Below are positions 47,800 through 55,674 of a DNA stretch of 64,000 nucleotides, one piece after another. Under the pieces are notes generated by a model, which saw only the letters and a list, made by a program, of their open reading frames with translations, did no database searches and was not told where the DNA came from. Both the position numbers and the translations under genes were made by a program. Source of the DNA: Bog-473 sp963742035 (lineage in GTDB: Bacteria; Actinomycetota; Acidimicrobiia; Acidimicrobiales; RAAP-2); NCBI GenBank assembly GCA_963742035.1, contig CAVUKH010000007.1, positions 248,001-312,000 on the forward strand, in the 5' to 3' direction. Every line of letters starts with the position of its first letter. Position 1 is the stretch's first letter.

Positions 47800-48527
47800 G
47801 GGGTGCCGGTGCGGGTGGCCACCACCATCTGGCTCAGGCCACCGGCCAGTGGCCGGATCCCCACGGCGGAGAAGCCTGCCTCGCGCACCATGGCGCGCAG
47901 GACGGGGGTGGGGGGCAGGTAGGCGACGGACTGCGGCAGGTAGCGATAGGCCTCCTTGTCGGAGAGGGCGGCGCCGAGCGCGGGAACCGCCTTGGTGAAC
48001 CAGAGGTCGTAGCCGGCGCGCCAGAGCGGCGCGGTCGGCGTGTCCACCTCCAACACGGCCAGGCGCCCACCTGGGCGCAGGACGCGGGCCGACTCGGCCA
48101 GTGTGGCGGCGAGGTCCGTGAAGTTGCGCAGCGCGTAGCCACAGACGAGGCCGTCGAATGCCCCCTCGGCGAACGGCAGGTGGCTGCCGTCGGCTTCCAC
48201 CAGCGGCGTGGCGGCTCCGTTGGCCCCGAGCATGCCCGCACTCAGATCCGCCCCGACGACCCGGTAGCCGCATCGCAGCGCGAGCCGCGAGAGGTCGCCG
48301 GTACCGCATGCGAGGTCGAGGACGATCGAGTCCGCCGGCAGCGCCAGCGCGGCCACCGTGCCGCGTCGCCAGGCCTGATCGAGCCCGAAGGTCATCAGCC
48401 GATTGATCAGGTCATAGCGCGGCGCAATGGTGTCGAACATGGCCCGCACGCGCGCCGTCTTCTCGTCTCCGGTCGGCAGCGTCGTCGTCGGCGACCCTGA
48501 GCCGGGACCGGTCCGGCGTCGCGGCAT
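47796..48527 (-). CDS. menG: Demethylmenaquinone methyltransferase
   Basis: A 243-residue class I methyltransferase of the UbiE/MenG family, the last step of menaquinone synthesis. VRAMFDTIAPRYDLINRLMTFGLDQAWRR is the family start signature. SAM binding is VLDLACGTGDLSRLAL, and FDGLVCGYALRNFTDL and EAYRYLPQSV follow. The first 20 residues are a Ser/Gly/Pro extension. Second gene of a minus-strand operon between the MaoC-like gene and menF. Confidence 0.93.
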   Translation of the reverse strand: MPRRRTGPGSGSPTTTLPTGDEKTARVRAMFDTIAPRYDLINRLMTFGLDQAWRRGTVAALALPADSIVLDLACGTGDLSRLALRCGYRVVGADLSAGMLGANGAATPLVEADGSHLPFAEGAFDGLVCGYALRNFTDLAATLAESARVLRPGGRLAVLEVDTPTAPLWRAGYDLWFTKAVPALGAALSDKEAYRYLPQSVAYLPPTPVLRAMVREAGFSAVGIRPLAGGLSQMVVATRTGTP

Positions 48528-48546
48528 GGCGTCGGTCGCTGTCAGC

Positions 48547-49002
48547 TCAGCGGTAGTAGCGGTAGACGACTTGGGCCACGCACGCGGGCTTGGGGGCGTC
48601 CTTGACCTCCATCACCAGGTCGTAGGTCACCTGGACGCCGCCGTCGGTCTCGTCGACCGCGGCGACGGTAACGCCCATGCGCAGCTCCGCGCCCACCGGC
48701 ACGGGGGAGGGGAAGCGGACCTTGTTGCAGCCGTAGTTGACGCCGAACTTGGTCTTGTCGACCCGGATCACCTTGTTCAGGAGGACGGGGGCCAGCGAGA
48801 GCGTGAGGTAGCCGTGAGCGATGGCCACGCCGAAGGGGCCTTCCTTGGCCCGCTCGGGGTCCACGTGAATCCACTGGTGGTCGTCGGTGGCGTCGGCGAA
48901 GAGGTTCACCCGCTCCTGGGTGATCGGCTGCCATTCCGAATAGCCGAGCTCCTTGCCGACGAGCTCGGCAAAGCCATCGACGCCGTCGATGATGGTGGTC
49001 AT
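48547..49002 (-). CDS. MaoC-like hot-dog dehydratase
   Basis: A 151-residue single hot-dog protein. LFADATDDHQWIHVDPERA with the catalytic Asp and His of R-specific hydratases, GPFGVAIAHGYLTLSL and NYGCNKVRFPSPVPVGAEL are typical of MaoC/PhaJ enoyl-CoA hydratases. It heads a minus-strand operon with menG and menF, though no menaquinone step needs a hydratase. The ATG at 49002 has AGGAG 7 nt upstream; a TAGCGT hexamer at 49043-49048 fits a 35-nt leader. Confidence 0.88.
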   Translation of the reverse strand: MTTIIDGVDGFAELVGKELGYSEWQPITQERVNLFADATDDHQWIHVDPERAKEGPFGVAIAHGYLTLSLAPVLLNKVIRVDKTKFGVNYGCNKVRFPSPVPVGAELRMGVTVAAVDETDGGVQVTYDLVMEVKDAPKPACVAQVVYRYYR

Positions 49003-49042
49003 GATGCGCTCCTCGCTGGTCAGACTCTGATTCCGCTGCAGG

Positions 49043-49048
49043 ACGCTA
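49043..49048 (-). promoter_or_regulatory. -10 element of the MaoC-like operon
   Basis: TAGCGT on the minus strand, 40 nt before the start codon. The leader contains a Shine-Dalgarno, unlike the divergent leaderless gene on the plus strand. Confidence 0.4.
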
Positions 49049-49068
49049 CCCGCGTGGGAGTGCCTCAC

Positions 49069-49074
49069 TACGCT
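49069..49074 (+). promoter_or_regulatory. Leaderless -10 element of the VIT-family gene
   Basis: TACGCT ends 6 nt before GTG 49081 and fixes this start. Confidence 0.55.
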
Positions 49075-49080
49075 GACGCT

Positions 49081-49809
49081 GTGAGCAGCACGCACGAGCA
49101 CGGCCACGAGGCGACGCCACCGCACCAGCACCGGGATTTCCGGGGCGGCGGTGCCCGGGCGGCCGTTTTCGGGGTGAGCGACGGCCTGGTGACGAACGTC
49201 TCCCTCGTGTTGGGCATGGCAGGGGCCAATCCCGGGGGCTCGATCGTGCGGCTGGCGGGGGTGGCCGGCCTGATCGCCGGCTCGTTCTCCATGGCGGCCG
49301 GCGAGTACCTGTCCATGACGGCCCAGCGCGAGTTGATGGAGCGCGAGCTCGAGGTGGAGCGGCGCTCGCTCAGTCACAGCCCCGAGGGCGAGGCGGCCGA
49401 GCTGCGCGGCGTGTACGTGAACCGGGGGATCGACCCGGTCGTCGCCACCGAGATGGTCAACGAGGTCATGCAGGATCCCGACCTCGCGCTCGAGACCCAT
49501 GCCCGCGAGGAGCTCGGGATCACCCCGCAGAATCTGGGGTCACCCTGGCAGGCCGCCGGGGCGTCCTTCGTGACCTTCGCGCTCGGCGCGTTCATCCCCC
49601 TGGCGCCGTGGCTTTTCACTTCCGGCACCACGGCCATCGTCCTGTCGGTGGTGCTGGGTGCGGTGGCATCGGTCATTGTCGGCGTTGTGCTGGCCCGGTT
49701 CACCGAGCGACCCGTCGTGGTGTCGGCGCTGCGGCAGTTGGCGGTCACGGTCGTGGCCGCCGGCGTGACGTTCGGGGTCGGGAAGGCGATAGGCACCGGC
49801 ATCAGCTGA
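49081..49809 (+). CDS. VIT1/CCC1-family transporter
   Basis: A 242-residue membrane protein of the vacuolar iron transporter family, which moves Fe or Mn. A His-rich N-terminus (STHEHGHEATPPHQHRDF) precedes AAVFGVSDGLVTNVSLVLGM, the family signature. Five hydrophobic segments are visible, with the cytoplasmic metal-binding region MTAQRELMERELEVERR between the second and third. GTG start follows the leaderless promoter. Divergent from the MaoC-like gene. Confidence 0.9.
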   Translation: MSSTHEHGHEATPPHQHRDFRGGGARAAVFGVSDGLVTNVSLVLGMAGANPGGSIVRLAGVAGLIAGSFSMAAGEYLSMTAQRELMERELEVERRSLSHSPEGEAAELRGVYVNRGIDPVVATEMVNEVMQDPDLALETHAREELGITPQNLGSPWQAAGASFVTFALGAFIPLAPWLFTSGTTAIVLSVVLGAVASVIVGVVLARFTERPVVVSALRQLAVTVVAAGVTFGVGKAIGTGIS

Positions 49810-49835
49810 GCCGGCCGCGCCCGGCCGCGGCCGCC

Positions 49836-50768
49836 CTACGCCCCCGGATCCCGCCGGTACGAGCGGTCGACGTGGTCGACGGTGAATCCGAGCGAGCGAT
49901 AGAGCGCCACGGCGGCTTCGTTGGTGGCGTCGGTGTAGAGCATGCCCACCGTGATGCCGCGACCCGCCAGGTACACCAGGCCGGCCACCGTGAGGGAACG
50001 GCCCCAACCCTGCCCGTGGTGGCGGGGGTCGACGTCGATGACGTAGATCTCGCCCAGGACGGGTCGACGCTCGCGGTGGATCTTGGTCCAGCAGGCTCCG
50101 ATGAGTCCGGGCCCGTCCGGATCGTCGGCGACGAGGAAGCCGTCGAGCTCGACCCAGTCGGCCGCCATGCGCTCGTGCAGCTGGTCGACCGACCAGTCCC
50201 CCTGCTCGGGGTGGCCCGCGAAGGCCCGGTTGTTGGTCTCGACCCACGCCTCGTCGTCGCGCCCCGGAACGAAGGGTCGGGTGTGCAGCGGCCGGGTGTC
50301 CCGCACCACCCCGTCCGGCAGCGGGAGGGTGACGCGCATCTGGAGCAGGTCGCGCTCGGGGACGAAGCCTTCGGCCAGCGCGCGCGCGTCGTCGTCGTCG
50401 GTCGCCTGCATGACCCAGAGGTGGACGGGTGCGCCCCTGGGCGCCTCCCGCACGGCGCGGCCCAGCAGGGCCTGACGCAACGGCGCCGCTGCTGCGACGG
50501 CGGGGTCGACCACCAGGTGCACCGCGGTCGACCCGTCGTGGGTGGGGGAGAGCAGGGCGCAGCCCAGCAGCTCGCTCCCGTGCCGGGCCAGCACGATGCG
50601 CTCGCCGTGCTGCGCCTCGGCTCCGTGCGTCGCCGCCAGCATTTGCGGTTCGGGTAGCGGCGGGTGGCCGTCTGCCGCATCGGCCCGTCCGAGCAGGGCG
50701 AGGAGCGCGGCGCGCTCGGACGCGGGAAGGTCCCGCAGGTCGACCACGGCCATGTCCAGAGCGTCCAC
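49836..50768 (-). CDS. mshD: Mycothiol synthase (mycothiol acetyltransferase)
   Basis: A 310-residue protein with two tandem GNAT domains that acetylates the cysteine amine in the last step of mycothiol synthesis. The N-terminal half contains LLALLGRADAADGHPPLPE; the catalytic half contains LIGACWTKIH, GEIYVIDVDPRHHGQGWGRSL and LYTDATNEAAVALYRSLGF. Mycothiol is confined to Actinobacteria, so this gene is a taxonomic marker. GTG 50768 is chosen because TACGTT ends 7 nt upstream; ATG 50753 is an in-frame alternative. Divergent from nth with only 31 bp between start codons. Confidence 0.92.
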   Translation of the reverse strand: MDALDMAVVDLRDLPASERAALLALLGRADAADGHPPLPEPQMLAATHGAEAQHGERIVLARHGSELLGCALLSPTHDGSTAVHLVVDPAVAAAAPLRQALLGRAVREAPRGAPVHLWVMQATDDDDARALAEGFVPERDLLQMRVTLPLPDGVVRDTRPLHTRPFVPGRDDEAWVETNNRAFAGHPEQGDWSVDQLHERMAADWVELDGFLVADDPDGPGLIGACWTKIHRERRPVLGEIYVIDVDPRHHGQGWGRSLTVAGLVYLAGRGITVGMLYTDATNEAAVALYRSLGFTVDHVDRSYRRDPGA

Positions 50769-50775
50769 TGCGGCC

Positions 50776-50781
50776 AACGTA
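50776..50781 (-). promoter_or_regulatory. Leaderless -10 element of mshD
   Basis: TACGTT on the minus strand ends 7 nt before GTG 50768. Its -35 position would fall in the first codons of nth. Confidence 0.5.
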
Positions 50782-50787
50782 ACCCGG

Positions 50788-50793
50788 TACCGT
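50788..50793 (+). promoter_or_regulatory. Leaderless -10 element of nth
   Basis: TACCGT ends 6 nt before GTG 50800. Its -35 position would fall in the first codons of mshD. Confidence 0.55.
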
Positions 50794-50799
50794 GAACCG

Positions 50800-51465
50800 G
50801 TGGCGAAGCCCCGGACAGCGAAAGGCAGGGCACGCCTGACGATCGAGCGCCTGGCCGAGGTGTATCCCGGCACCGCCGCCGAGCTCTGCGCGTTGGACTT
50901 CAAGGACCCGTTCCAGCTGCTGGCGGCGACCATCTTGTCGGCGCAGAGCACGGATGCCCGGGTCAACATGGTGACGCCGGCGCTCTTCGCGGAGTATCCC
51001 GACGCCGAGTCCCTCGCCGCCGCCAACCCCGAGGACGTCGAGGAGATCGTCCGTTCCACCGGGTTCTTCCGGGCCAAGACCCGGAGCCTGATCGGCATGG
51101 CGAGCGCAGTGGCGGAGCGCTTCGGTGGCATTGTCCCCAGCGCACTCGACGATCTCGTGACGATTCCCGGCGTCGGTCGCAAGACGGGCAACGTCGTTCG
51201 CAGCGTGGCCTTCGGGCTCCCGGGACTACCGGTCGACACCCATGTGCTGCGTGTCAGCGAACGTCTCCACCTCACCGAAGGCCTGCCGGCACCGGCTCGG
51301 CGTGAGGCCGTCAAGGTCGAACACGAGCTCAACGGCTTCATTCCGGCGCTCGAACGGGGCGCGTTCAGCCTTCGGATGATTCTGCACGGGCGGAGCACGT
51401 GTGTTGCTCGGAAACCCCGCTGTGGCGCATGTCCATTGGCGGATTACTGCCCTTCAGTACAGTAA
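50800..51465 (+). CDS. nth: Endonuclease III
   Basis: A 221-residue DNA glycosylase/AP lyase removing oxidised pyrimidines. Core segments: FQLLAATILSAQSTDARVN, helix-hairpin-helix VTIPGVGRKTGNVVRS with the catalytic Lys, and LPVDTHVLRVSERL with the catalytic Asp. The C-terminal 4Fe-4S motif is C-x6-C-x2-C-x5-C in CVARKPRCGACPLADYC. GTG 50800 is fixed by the promoter element 6 nt upstream; the frame is open further upstream but overlaps mshD. Confidence 0.95.
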   Translation: MAKPRTAKGRARLTIERLAEVYPGTAAELCALDFKDPFQLLAATILSAQSTDARVNMVTPALFAEYPDAESLAAANPEDVEEIVRSTGFFRAKTRSLIGMASAVAERFGGIVPSALDDLVTIPGVGRKTGNVVRSVAFGLPGLPVDTHVLRVSERLHLTEGLPAPARREAVKVEHELNGFIPALERGAFSLRMILHGRSTCVARKPRCGACPLADYCPSVQ

Positions 51466-51554
51466 CCAGCGTGGGGAGAACCTTTTCACCCCGTTTTAGG
51501 CAATTCGTTGTACTCAAGGTGAAATCGGAAATAGCAGGGGCTACCATTGTCGCC

Positions 51555-51566
51555 GGAACCGGTTCC
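51555..51566. repeat. 12-bp palindrome upstream of the antitoxin-like gene
   Basis: GGAACCGGTTCC, a perfect palindrome about 150 bp upstream of the antitoxin-like gene; a further GGTTCC follows at 51575. It could be an operator, but nothing proves this. Confidence 0.3.
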
Positions 51567-51620
51567 CGCCACCTGGTTCCAAAAGAGTCGGTGCTGGGAT
51601 CCGCCTCCCGGCCGGCTCGC

Positions 51621-51648
51621 CCAATGCCGGCCTTCGGGCCGGCATTGG
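51621..51648. terminator. Perfect 12-bp hairpin with TTCG loop after nth
   Basis: CCAATGCCGGCC (51621-51632), loop TTCG, GGCCGGCATTGG (51637-51648). Such UUCG-capped hairpins are very stable. No T-run follows (only TGTTC), so it would be a U-less actinobacterial terminator or an RNA stabiliser. Located 155 nt after nth. Confidence 0.55.
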
Positions 51649-51701
51649 TGTTCCCAGAGCAGGTCGGACGGGGTACCGGTCTGCGGTGCTACTTCAGGTG
51701 C

Positions 51702-51707
51702 TACCCT
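51702..51707 (+). promoter_or_regulatory. Leaderless -10 element of the antitoxin-like gene
   Basis: TACCCT ends 7 nt before GTG 51715. Confidence 0.5.
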
Positions 51708-51714
51708 CGGGGAC

Positions 51715-51981
51715 GTGGTCACGAAGCGGTCGGTTTCGCTCGACGACGAGGTGGCGTCGGCGGTCGAGGAGGCCGCCAAGCAGGACGGGGTCTCATTCAG
51801 TTCCTGGCTGTCGTCCGCCGCTGAGAAGCAGCTGCGGGTGCGTCAAGGCCTCCGGGGCGTGGCGGCCTGGGAAGGCGAAACGGGGTCCCTGAGCGCGGAG
51901 GAGCTCGCCGCCGGAGAGGCGTTGCTGGCCCGCCTGCGCTCCGGCGTGTCCGGAGTGGCCTCGCGCGTCCGACGGCGATGA
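51715..51981 (+). CDS. Antitoxin-like protein (ribbon-helix-helix type)
   Basis: An 88-residue protein. VTKRSVSLDDEVASAVEEAAKQDGVSFSSWLSSAAEKQL has the strand-helix-helix pattern of RHH antitoxins; the rest (LSAEELAAGEALLARLR) is a helical tail suited to wrapping a toxin. GTG start follows the leaderless promoter. It overlaps the PIN-domain gene by 4 nt (ATGA), as in vapBC pairs. Confidence 0.72.
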   Translation: MVTKRSVSLDDEVASAVEEAAKQDGVSFSSWLSSAAEKQLRVRQGLRGVAAWEGETGSLSAEELAAGEALLARLRSGVSGVASRVRRR

Positions 51982-52376
51982 CCGCGGCGCGCCGGGAGGG
52001 GCTGGTCTACGGATTGGGCGCACTCCACGCCGCGGCCCGGGGCGACCGCATGATGTGGGCGCTGCACCGCGCCGCGCTGTCCAATGGCATCGTGCCGGTG
52101 ATCCCGGCCGTCACGGTGGCCGAGGGCTACCGGACCGAGGCACGCAGCGACCGCATCGGCGAGCTCCTCGCCGGCACCGAGGTCGAGCCGTTCAGCGGCG
52201 AGGCGGCGCGTCGCTCGGGGGAGATCGCGGCGCGCTGCGACACGTCGGACCTCAGCGTGGTGGCCGTGGTCGAGGTGGCGGAGCGGCGCAACTGCGCCGT
52301 CGTGGCACAGCGTCAGGCGGTGCTGCGGACAGCGGCGTCGCTGTTGGGCCATGAGCTCGTCCTCTACGCGGTCTGA
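51978..52376 (+). CDS. PIN-domain (VapC-like) protein with degenerate active site
   Basis: A 132-residue protein with the PIN layout: LVYGLGALHAAARGDRMMWAL, VIPAVTVAEGYR, EVEPFSGEAARRSGEIAARCDTSDLSVVAVVEVAERRNCAVV. In active VapC relatives the first motif is LDAGAL with a catalytic Asp; here it is YGLGAL. The Glu in TVAEGYR and the Asp in TSDLS are kept, but the next Asp of the usual VVDA segment is Val and the TSDPxDL end is QRQAVLR. It may be an inactive toxin, or have another role. Second gene of an overlapping pair. Confidence 0.75.
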   Translation: MTAARREGLVYGLGALHAAARGDRMMWALHRAALSNGIVPVIPAVTVAEGYRTEARSDRIGELLAGTEVEPFSGEAARRSGEIAARCDTSDLSVVAVVEVAERRNCAVVAQRQAVLRTAASLLGHELVLYAV

Positions 52377-52405
52377 CGCACGACCCCGCCTCGCCGACAT
52401 GCCGC

Positions 52406-52597
52406 TCAGCGGCGGGGGCCCTGGCCGAACCGCCGGAGGCGCCGCAGGGCCCCGCCCAGGGCGCGTTCGACGGCGATGAGCTCATGCGCCATGTCCTCGT
52501 CGCCGCTGGCCAGTGAGCTCTCGGCCAACGCGGTGACCCGGTCGTGCAATTCGGCCAGCGTGGAGGAGAGCGAGGAGATCTCGGCGGCGGAAGTCAT
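52406..52597 (-). CDS. Small conserved helical protein
   Basis: A 63-residue frame: MTSAAEISSLSSTLAELHDRV, then ALAESSLASGDEDMAHELIAVERALGGALRRLRR. The pattern is amphipathic helices, like short actinobacterial hypothetical proteins of about 60 residues. No known function. The frame is open further upstream, but the ATG at 52597 avoids the hisD promoter. Divergent from hisD. Confidence 0.5.
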   Translation of the reverse strand: MTSAAEISSLSSTLAELHDRVTALAESSLASGDEDMAHELIAVERALGGALRRLRRFGQGPRR

Positions 52598-52664
52598 CCC
52601 ACGATGATGGCCCATCGTCGTGCCCGGGAAGTCACGCCGGACCGGGCCCGGCGAGACCCGCCGG

Positions 52665-52670
52665 TAGCCT
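52665..52670 (+). promoter_or_regulatory. Leaderless -10 element of the his operon
   Basis: TAGCCT ends 9 nt before the hisD ATG at 52680. It is the same hexamer as at rel. No leader peptide or attenuator can fit in between. Confidence 0.5.
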
Positions 52671-52679
52671 TGTGCCCTC

Positions 52680-54014
52680 ATGTCCCTCCGTACCCTGGAC
52701 CTGCGCGGCACACCGCCGCCCTACGCGGCGGTCCTGCCGCGCCCGTCGGCACCGGGGTCCGACGTGCACGACGTGGTGGCCGAGATTCTCCGGCAGGTGC
52801 GGGCCGATGGCGACGCCGCCGTCGTGCGCTACACCTTGGAGCTGGACAAGGTGGACGTGTCGGGCGCCGTGCGGGTCCCAGCGACGGACATCGAGAAGGC
52901 GCGCGCGACCGCCGCCCCCGCGTTGCGGGAGGCGCTGGAGGTGGCCTTCGCTCGCATCCTCACCTACCACGCCCACGAGGGAACCCCCCCAGGAGACCTG
53001 GTCGAGGGCGGAATCACCGTCGACCATCTCACGCGGCCAGTGGAGCGGGCGGGGATCTACGCGCCCGGCGGACGGGCGCGCTATCCCTCCACCGTCTTGA
53101 TGTGCGCGGCGGCGGCGCGGGTCGCCGGCGTGGGCAGCATTGCACTGTGCGTGCCCCCGGCAGCCGACGGCGGGATCGACACGGCCACGCTGTGTGCGGC
53201 CTCCGTCGCAGGGGTGGACGAGGTCTACCGGATCGGCGGGGCCCAGGCCATCGCCGCCATGGCCTACGGGACCGACAGTGTGGCCCCCGTCGACGTCATC
53301 GCCGGTCCGGGCAACGCCTACGTCGCCGAGGCCAAGCGCCAATTGTCCGGCGTCGTCGGGGTGGCGTCGGCCTTCGCCGGCCCGTCGGAGATCGTGATTG
53401 TCGCCGGCCCCGACGCCCCGCCGGCCTTCGCCGCCGTGGATCTCGTGGTGCAGGCAGAGCACGGGCCGGACGGGCTGGCCTGGTTGGTGACCTGGGACGA
53501 CGGGCTGGCCGAGGAGATCGCCTCCGAAGTCGACCGCATCGTCGCCGCATCGAGCCGGCGCGCCGATCTGGAGGCCACGCTGGCCTCGGCCGGGATCGTC
53601 TGCCTGGTCGACGGGCCGGTGCAGGCAGTGGCCGTCGCCAACGCCGTCGCCCCCGAGCACCTGCAGTTGATGGTGCCCGAAGAGGAGGGTCTGGCCCTCC
53701 TGGGCCTGGTGCAGAACGCCGGGGCCGTCTTCATCGGGACGTGGTCGCCGGCCAGCATGGGGGACTACATCGCCGGGCCGAATCACGTCCTGCCGACCAA
53801 CCGGACGGCGCGCTTCGCGTCGGCCTTGCGCGCCGACGACTTCCGCAAGCACGTGCACGCGGTGCGGGTCACGCCGGACGCCCTGCGTGCGCTCGGCCCT
53901 CTCGTCGTCACATTGGCCGAGACCGAGGGCCTGCCGGCCCACGCCGACTCGGTGCGCCTCCGCCTCGACGCACTCGACGCACTCGACGCGCTCGGCGGCG
54001 AGGGGGCGTCGTGA
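52680..54014 (+). CDS. hisD: Histidinol dehydrogenase
   Basis: A 444-residue zinc enzyme that oxidises histidinol to histidine in two NAD-linked steps. ERAGIYAPGGRARYPSTVLM, GAQAIAAMAYGTDSV, IAGPGNAYVAEAK and VQAEHGPDG are family motifs, and APEHLQLMVPE and DYIAGPNHVLPT complete the active site. The C-terminus ends in a short DAL repeat. First gene of hisD-C-B-H-A-F. Confidence 0.95.
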   Translation: MSLRTLDLRGTPPPYAAVLPRPSAPGSDVHDVVAEILRQVRADGDAAVVRYTLELDKVDVSGAVRVPATDIEKARATAAPALREALEVAFARILTYHAHEGTPPGDLVEGGITVDHLTRPVERAGIYAPGGRARYPSTVLMCAAAARVAGVGSIALCVPPAADGGIDTATLCAASVAGVDEVYRIGGAQAIAAMAYGTDSVAPVDVIAGPGNAYVAEAKRQLSGVVGVASAFAGPSEIVIVAGPDAPPAFAAVDLVVQAEHGPDGLAWLVTWDDGLAEEIASEVDRIVAASSRRADLEATLASAGIVCLVDGPVQAVAVANAVAPEHLQLMVPEEEGLALLGLVQNAGAVFIGTWSPASMGDYIAGPNHVLPTNRTARFASALRADDFRKHVHAVRVTPDALRALGPLVVTLAETEGLPAHADSVRLRLDALDALDALGGEGAS

Positions 54015-55075
54015 GCGCCGTCCCGCCCGTGCGGCCCGATCTCCAACTGACGGAGGGCTACCACTCGCCGCAGGTGGAGGCCGAGGTCCGGCTCAACACG
54101 AACGAGTCGCCCTTTGCCCCGCCCGAGGCCTGGCGAGAAGAGGTGTTGGCCGCGTTGGCCGATGTGTCCTTCCACCGCTATCCCGATCGACCGGCCACGG
54201 AGCTCCGGCGGGCCGTGGCCGACCTGCACGACGTCACACCGGACGAGGTGTTCTGTGCCAACGGTTCGAACGAGGTCCTCCAGAGCCTGCTCCTGGCCTT
54301 CGGGGGTCCCGGGCGGCGTGCCCTGGTGTTCGAGCCCACCTACGCGCTGCACGCCCACATCGCCCGGGTCACCGGCACCGAAGTGGTCGAGGGAGCGCGT
54401 GACGACGACTTCCAGATCGACCCCGCGCACGCGGTCGAGCTGCTGGCCGCGCGACGGCCGGACGTCACCTTCCTCTGCTCGCCCAACAACCCGACCGGCC
54501 GCGCCGAGCCACCCGAGACCGTGGCGGCGGTGAGCGGCGCCGCGCCCGGTCTCGTCATTGTGGACGAGGCCTACGGACAGTTCTCCCCCTGGTCCGCCCT
54601 GAACCTGCGCGGCGCGCTGCACCCGGGCCTCGTCGTGACCCGCACCTTCTCCAAGACGTGGGCCATGGCCGGGGCGCGTCTCGGCTACCTGGTGGCGGAC
54701 CCGGCGGTCGTGGCGGCGTGCGAGTCGGTGGTGCTGCCGTACCACCTGTCGACGCAGACGCAGGTCGCCGGCCTCATCGCCCTGCGGCACGTGCCCGAGA
54801 TGGAGGCACGGGTGGCGCGCATCGCCGAGGAGCGGGGGAGGGTGGCGGCCGCCCTGGGTGACCTGGCGGTGGACAGCTGGCCCTCCGACGCCAACTTCAT
54901 CCTGTTCCGTCCGCGCGCGCGCGACGCCACCGAGGTCTGGGAGTCCCTGCTCGAGCACTCGGTCCTGATCCGCAACTGCGCCAGCTGGGACGGCCTGCGC
55001 GGCTGCCTGCGGGTCACCATCGGAACGGCCGACGAGAACGACCGCTTCCTCCACGCCTTGAAGGAGAGCCTGTGA
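54011..55075 (+). CDS. hisC: Histidinol-phosphate aminotransferase
   Basis: A 354-residue PLP aminotransferase. LNTNESPFAPP at the N-terminus, VFCANGSNEVLQSLLLAFGGPG, FLCSPNNPTG, LVIVDEAYGQF (PLP-binding Asp and Tyr) and TRTFSKTWAMAGARLGYL with the Schiff-base Lys define the fold. GTG start overlaps hisD by 4 nt; hisB follows with the same overlap. Confidence 0.94.
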   Translation: MSAVPPVRPDLQLTEGYHSPQVEAEVRLNTNESPFAPPEAWREEVLAALADVSFHRYPDRPATELRRAVADLHDVTPDEVFCANGSNEVLQSLLLAFGGPGRRALVFEPTYALHAHIARVTGTEVVEGARDDDFQIDPAHAVELLAARRPDVTFLCSPNNPTGRAEPPETVAAVSGAAPGLVIVDEAYGQFSPWSALNLRGALHPGLVVTRTFSKTWAMAGARLGYLVADPAVVAACESVVLPYHLSTQTQVAGLIALRHVPEMEARVARIAEERGRVAAALGDLAVDSWPSDANFILFRPRARDATEVWESLLEHSVLIRNCASWDGLRGCLRVTIGTADENDRFLHALKESL

Positions 55076-55674
55076 CCACTGATGCCCGCCGCGCCGCCAA
55101 GACGCGTGCCACGAAGGAGACCACCATTGAGGCCGAGCTCACGCTCGACGGCAGCGGCCGGACCGACGTCGCAACCGGGCTGCCGTTCTTCGACCACATG
55201 GTGGAGCAGCTCGGGAAGCATGCCGGCTTCGACCTCGTGCTGCACGCCACGGGCGACCTGCATGTGGACGCGCACCACACCGTCGAAGACGTCGGCATCG
55301 TCCTCGGTGCCCTCCTGGCCGAAGCCCTGGGCGACAAGGCGGGCGTGCGCCGTTTCGCCTCCATGCTGTTGCCACTCGACGAGGCGCTCGTGGAAGTCGC
55401 GCTGGACCTGTCGGGCCGGCCCTACCTGGCCTACACACTCGAGTTCGCCCCGGACTCGCCGGGACTGGGCACCCCGCCCTTCGACCCGCAGCTGGCCGAG
55501 GAGTTCTGGCGCGCCTTCGCCACGGCGGCGAACCTGACGTTGCACATCCGCCGGCTCGAGGGGAAGAACACGCACCACATACTGGAGGCCAGCTTCAAGG
55601 GGGTGGCCCGATGCCTGCGCGACGCCGTGCGCGTCGAGGGGGGTGGCATCCCCTCCACCAAGGGCAGTTTGTGA
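55072..55674 (+). CDS. hisB: Imidazoleglycerol-phosphate dehydratase
   Basis: A 200-residue monofunctional enzyme dehydrating IGP. LPFFDHMVEQLGKHAGFDL, DLHVDAHHTVEDVGIVLG and the second-half repeat KNTHHILEASFKGVARCLRDA carry the metal-binding His and Glu residues. No phosphatase domain is fused. The stop overlaps hisH by 4 nt. Confidence 0.95.
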   Translation: MTTDARRAAKTRATKETTIEAELTLDGSGRTDVATGLPFFDHMVEQLGKHAGFDLVLHATGDLHVDAHHTVEDVGIVLGALLAEALGDKAGVRRFASMLLPLDEALVEVALDLSGRPYLAYTLEFAPDSPGLGTPPFDPQLAEEFWRAFATAANLTLHIRRLEGKNTHHILEASFKGVARCLRDAVRVEGGGIPSTKGSL

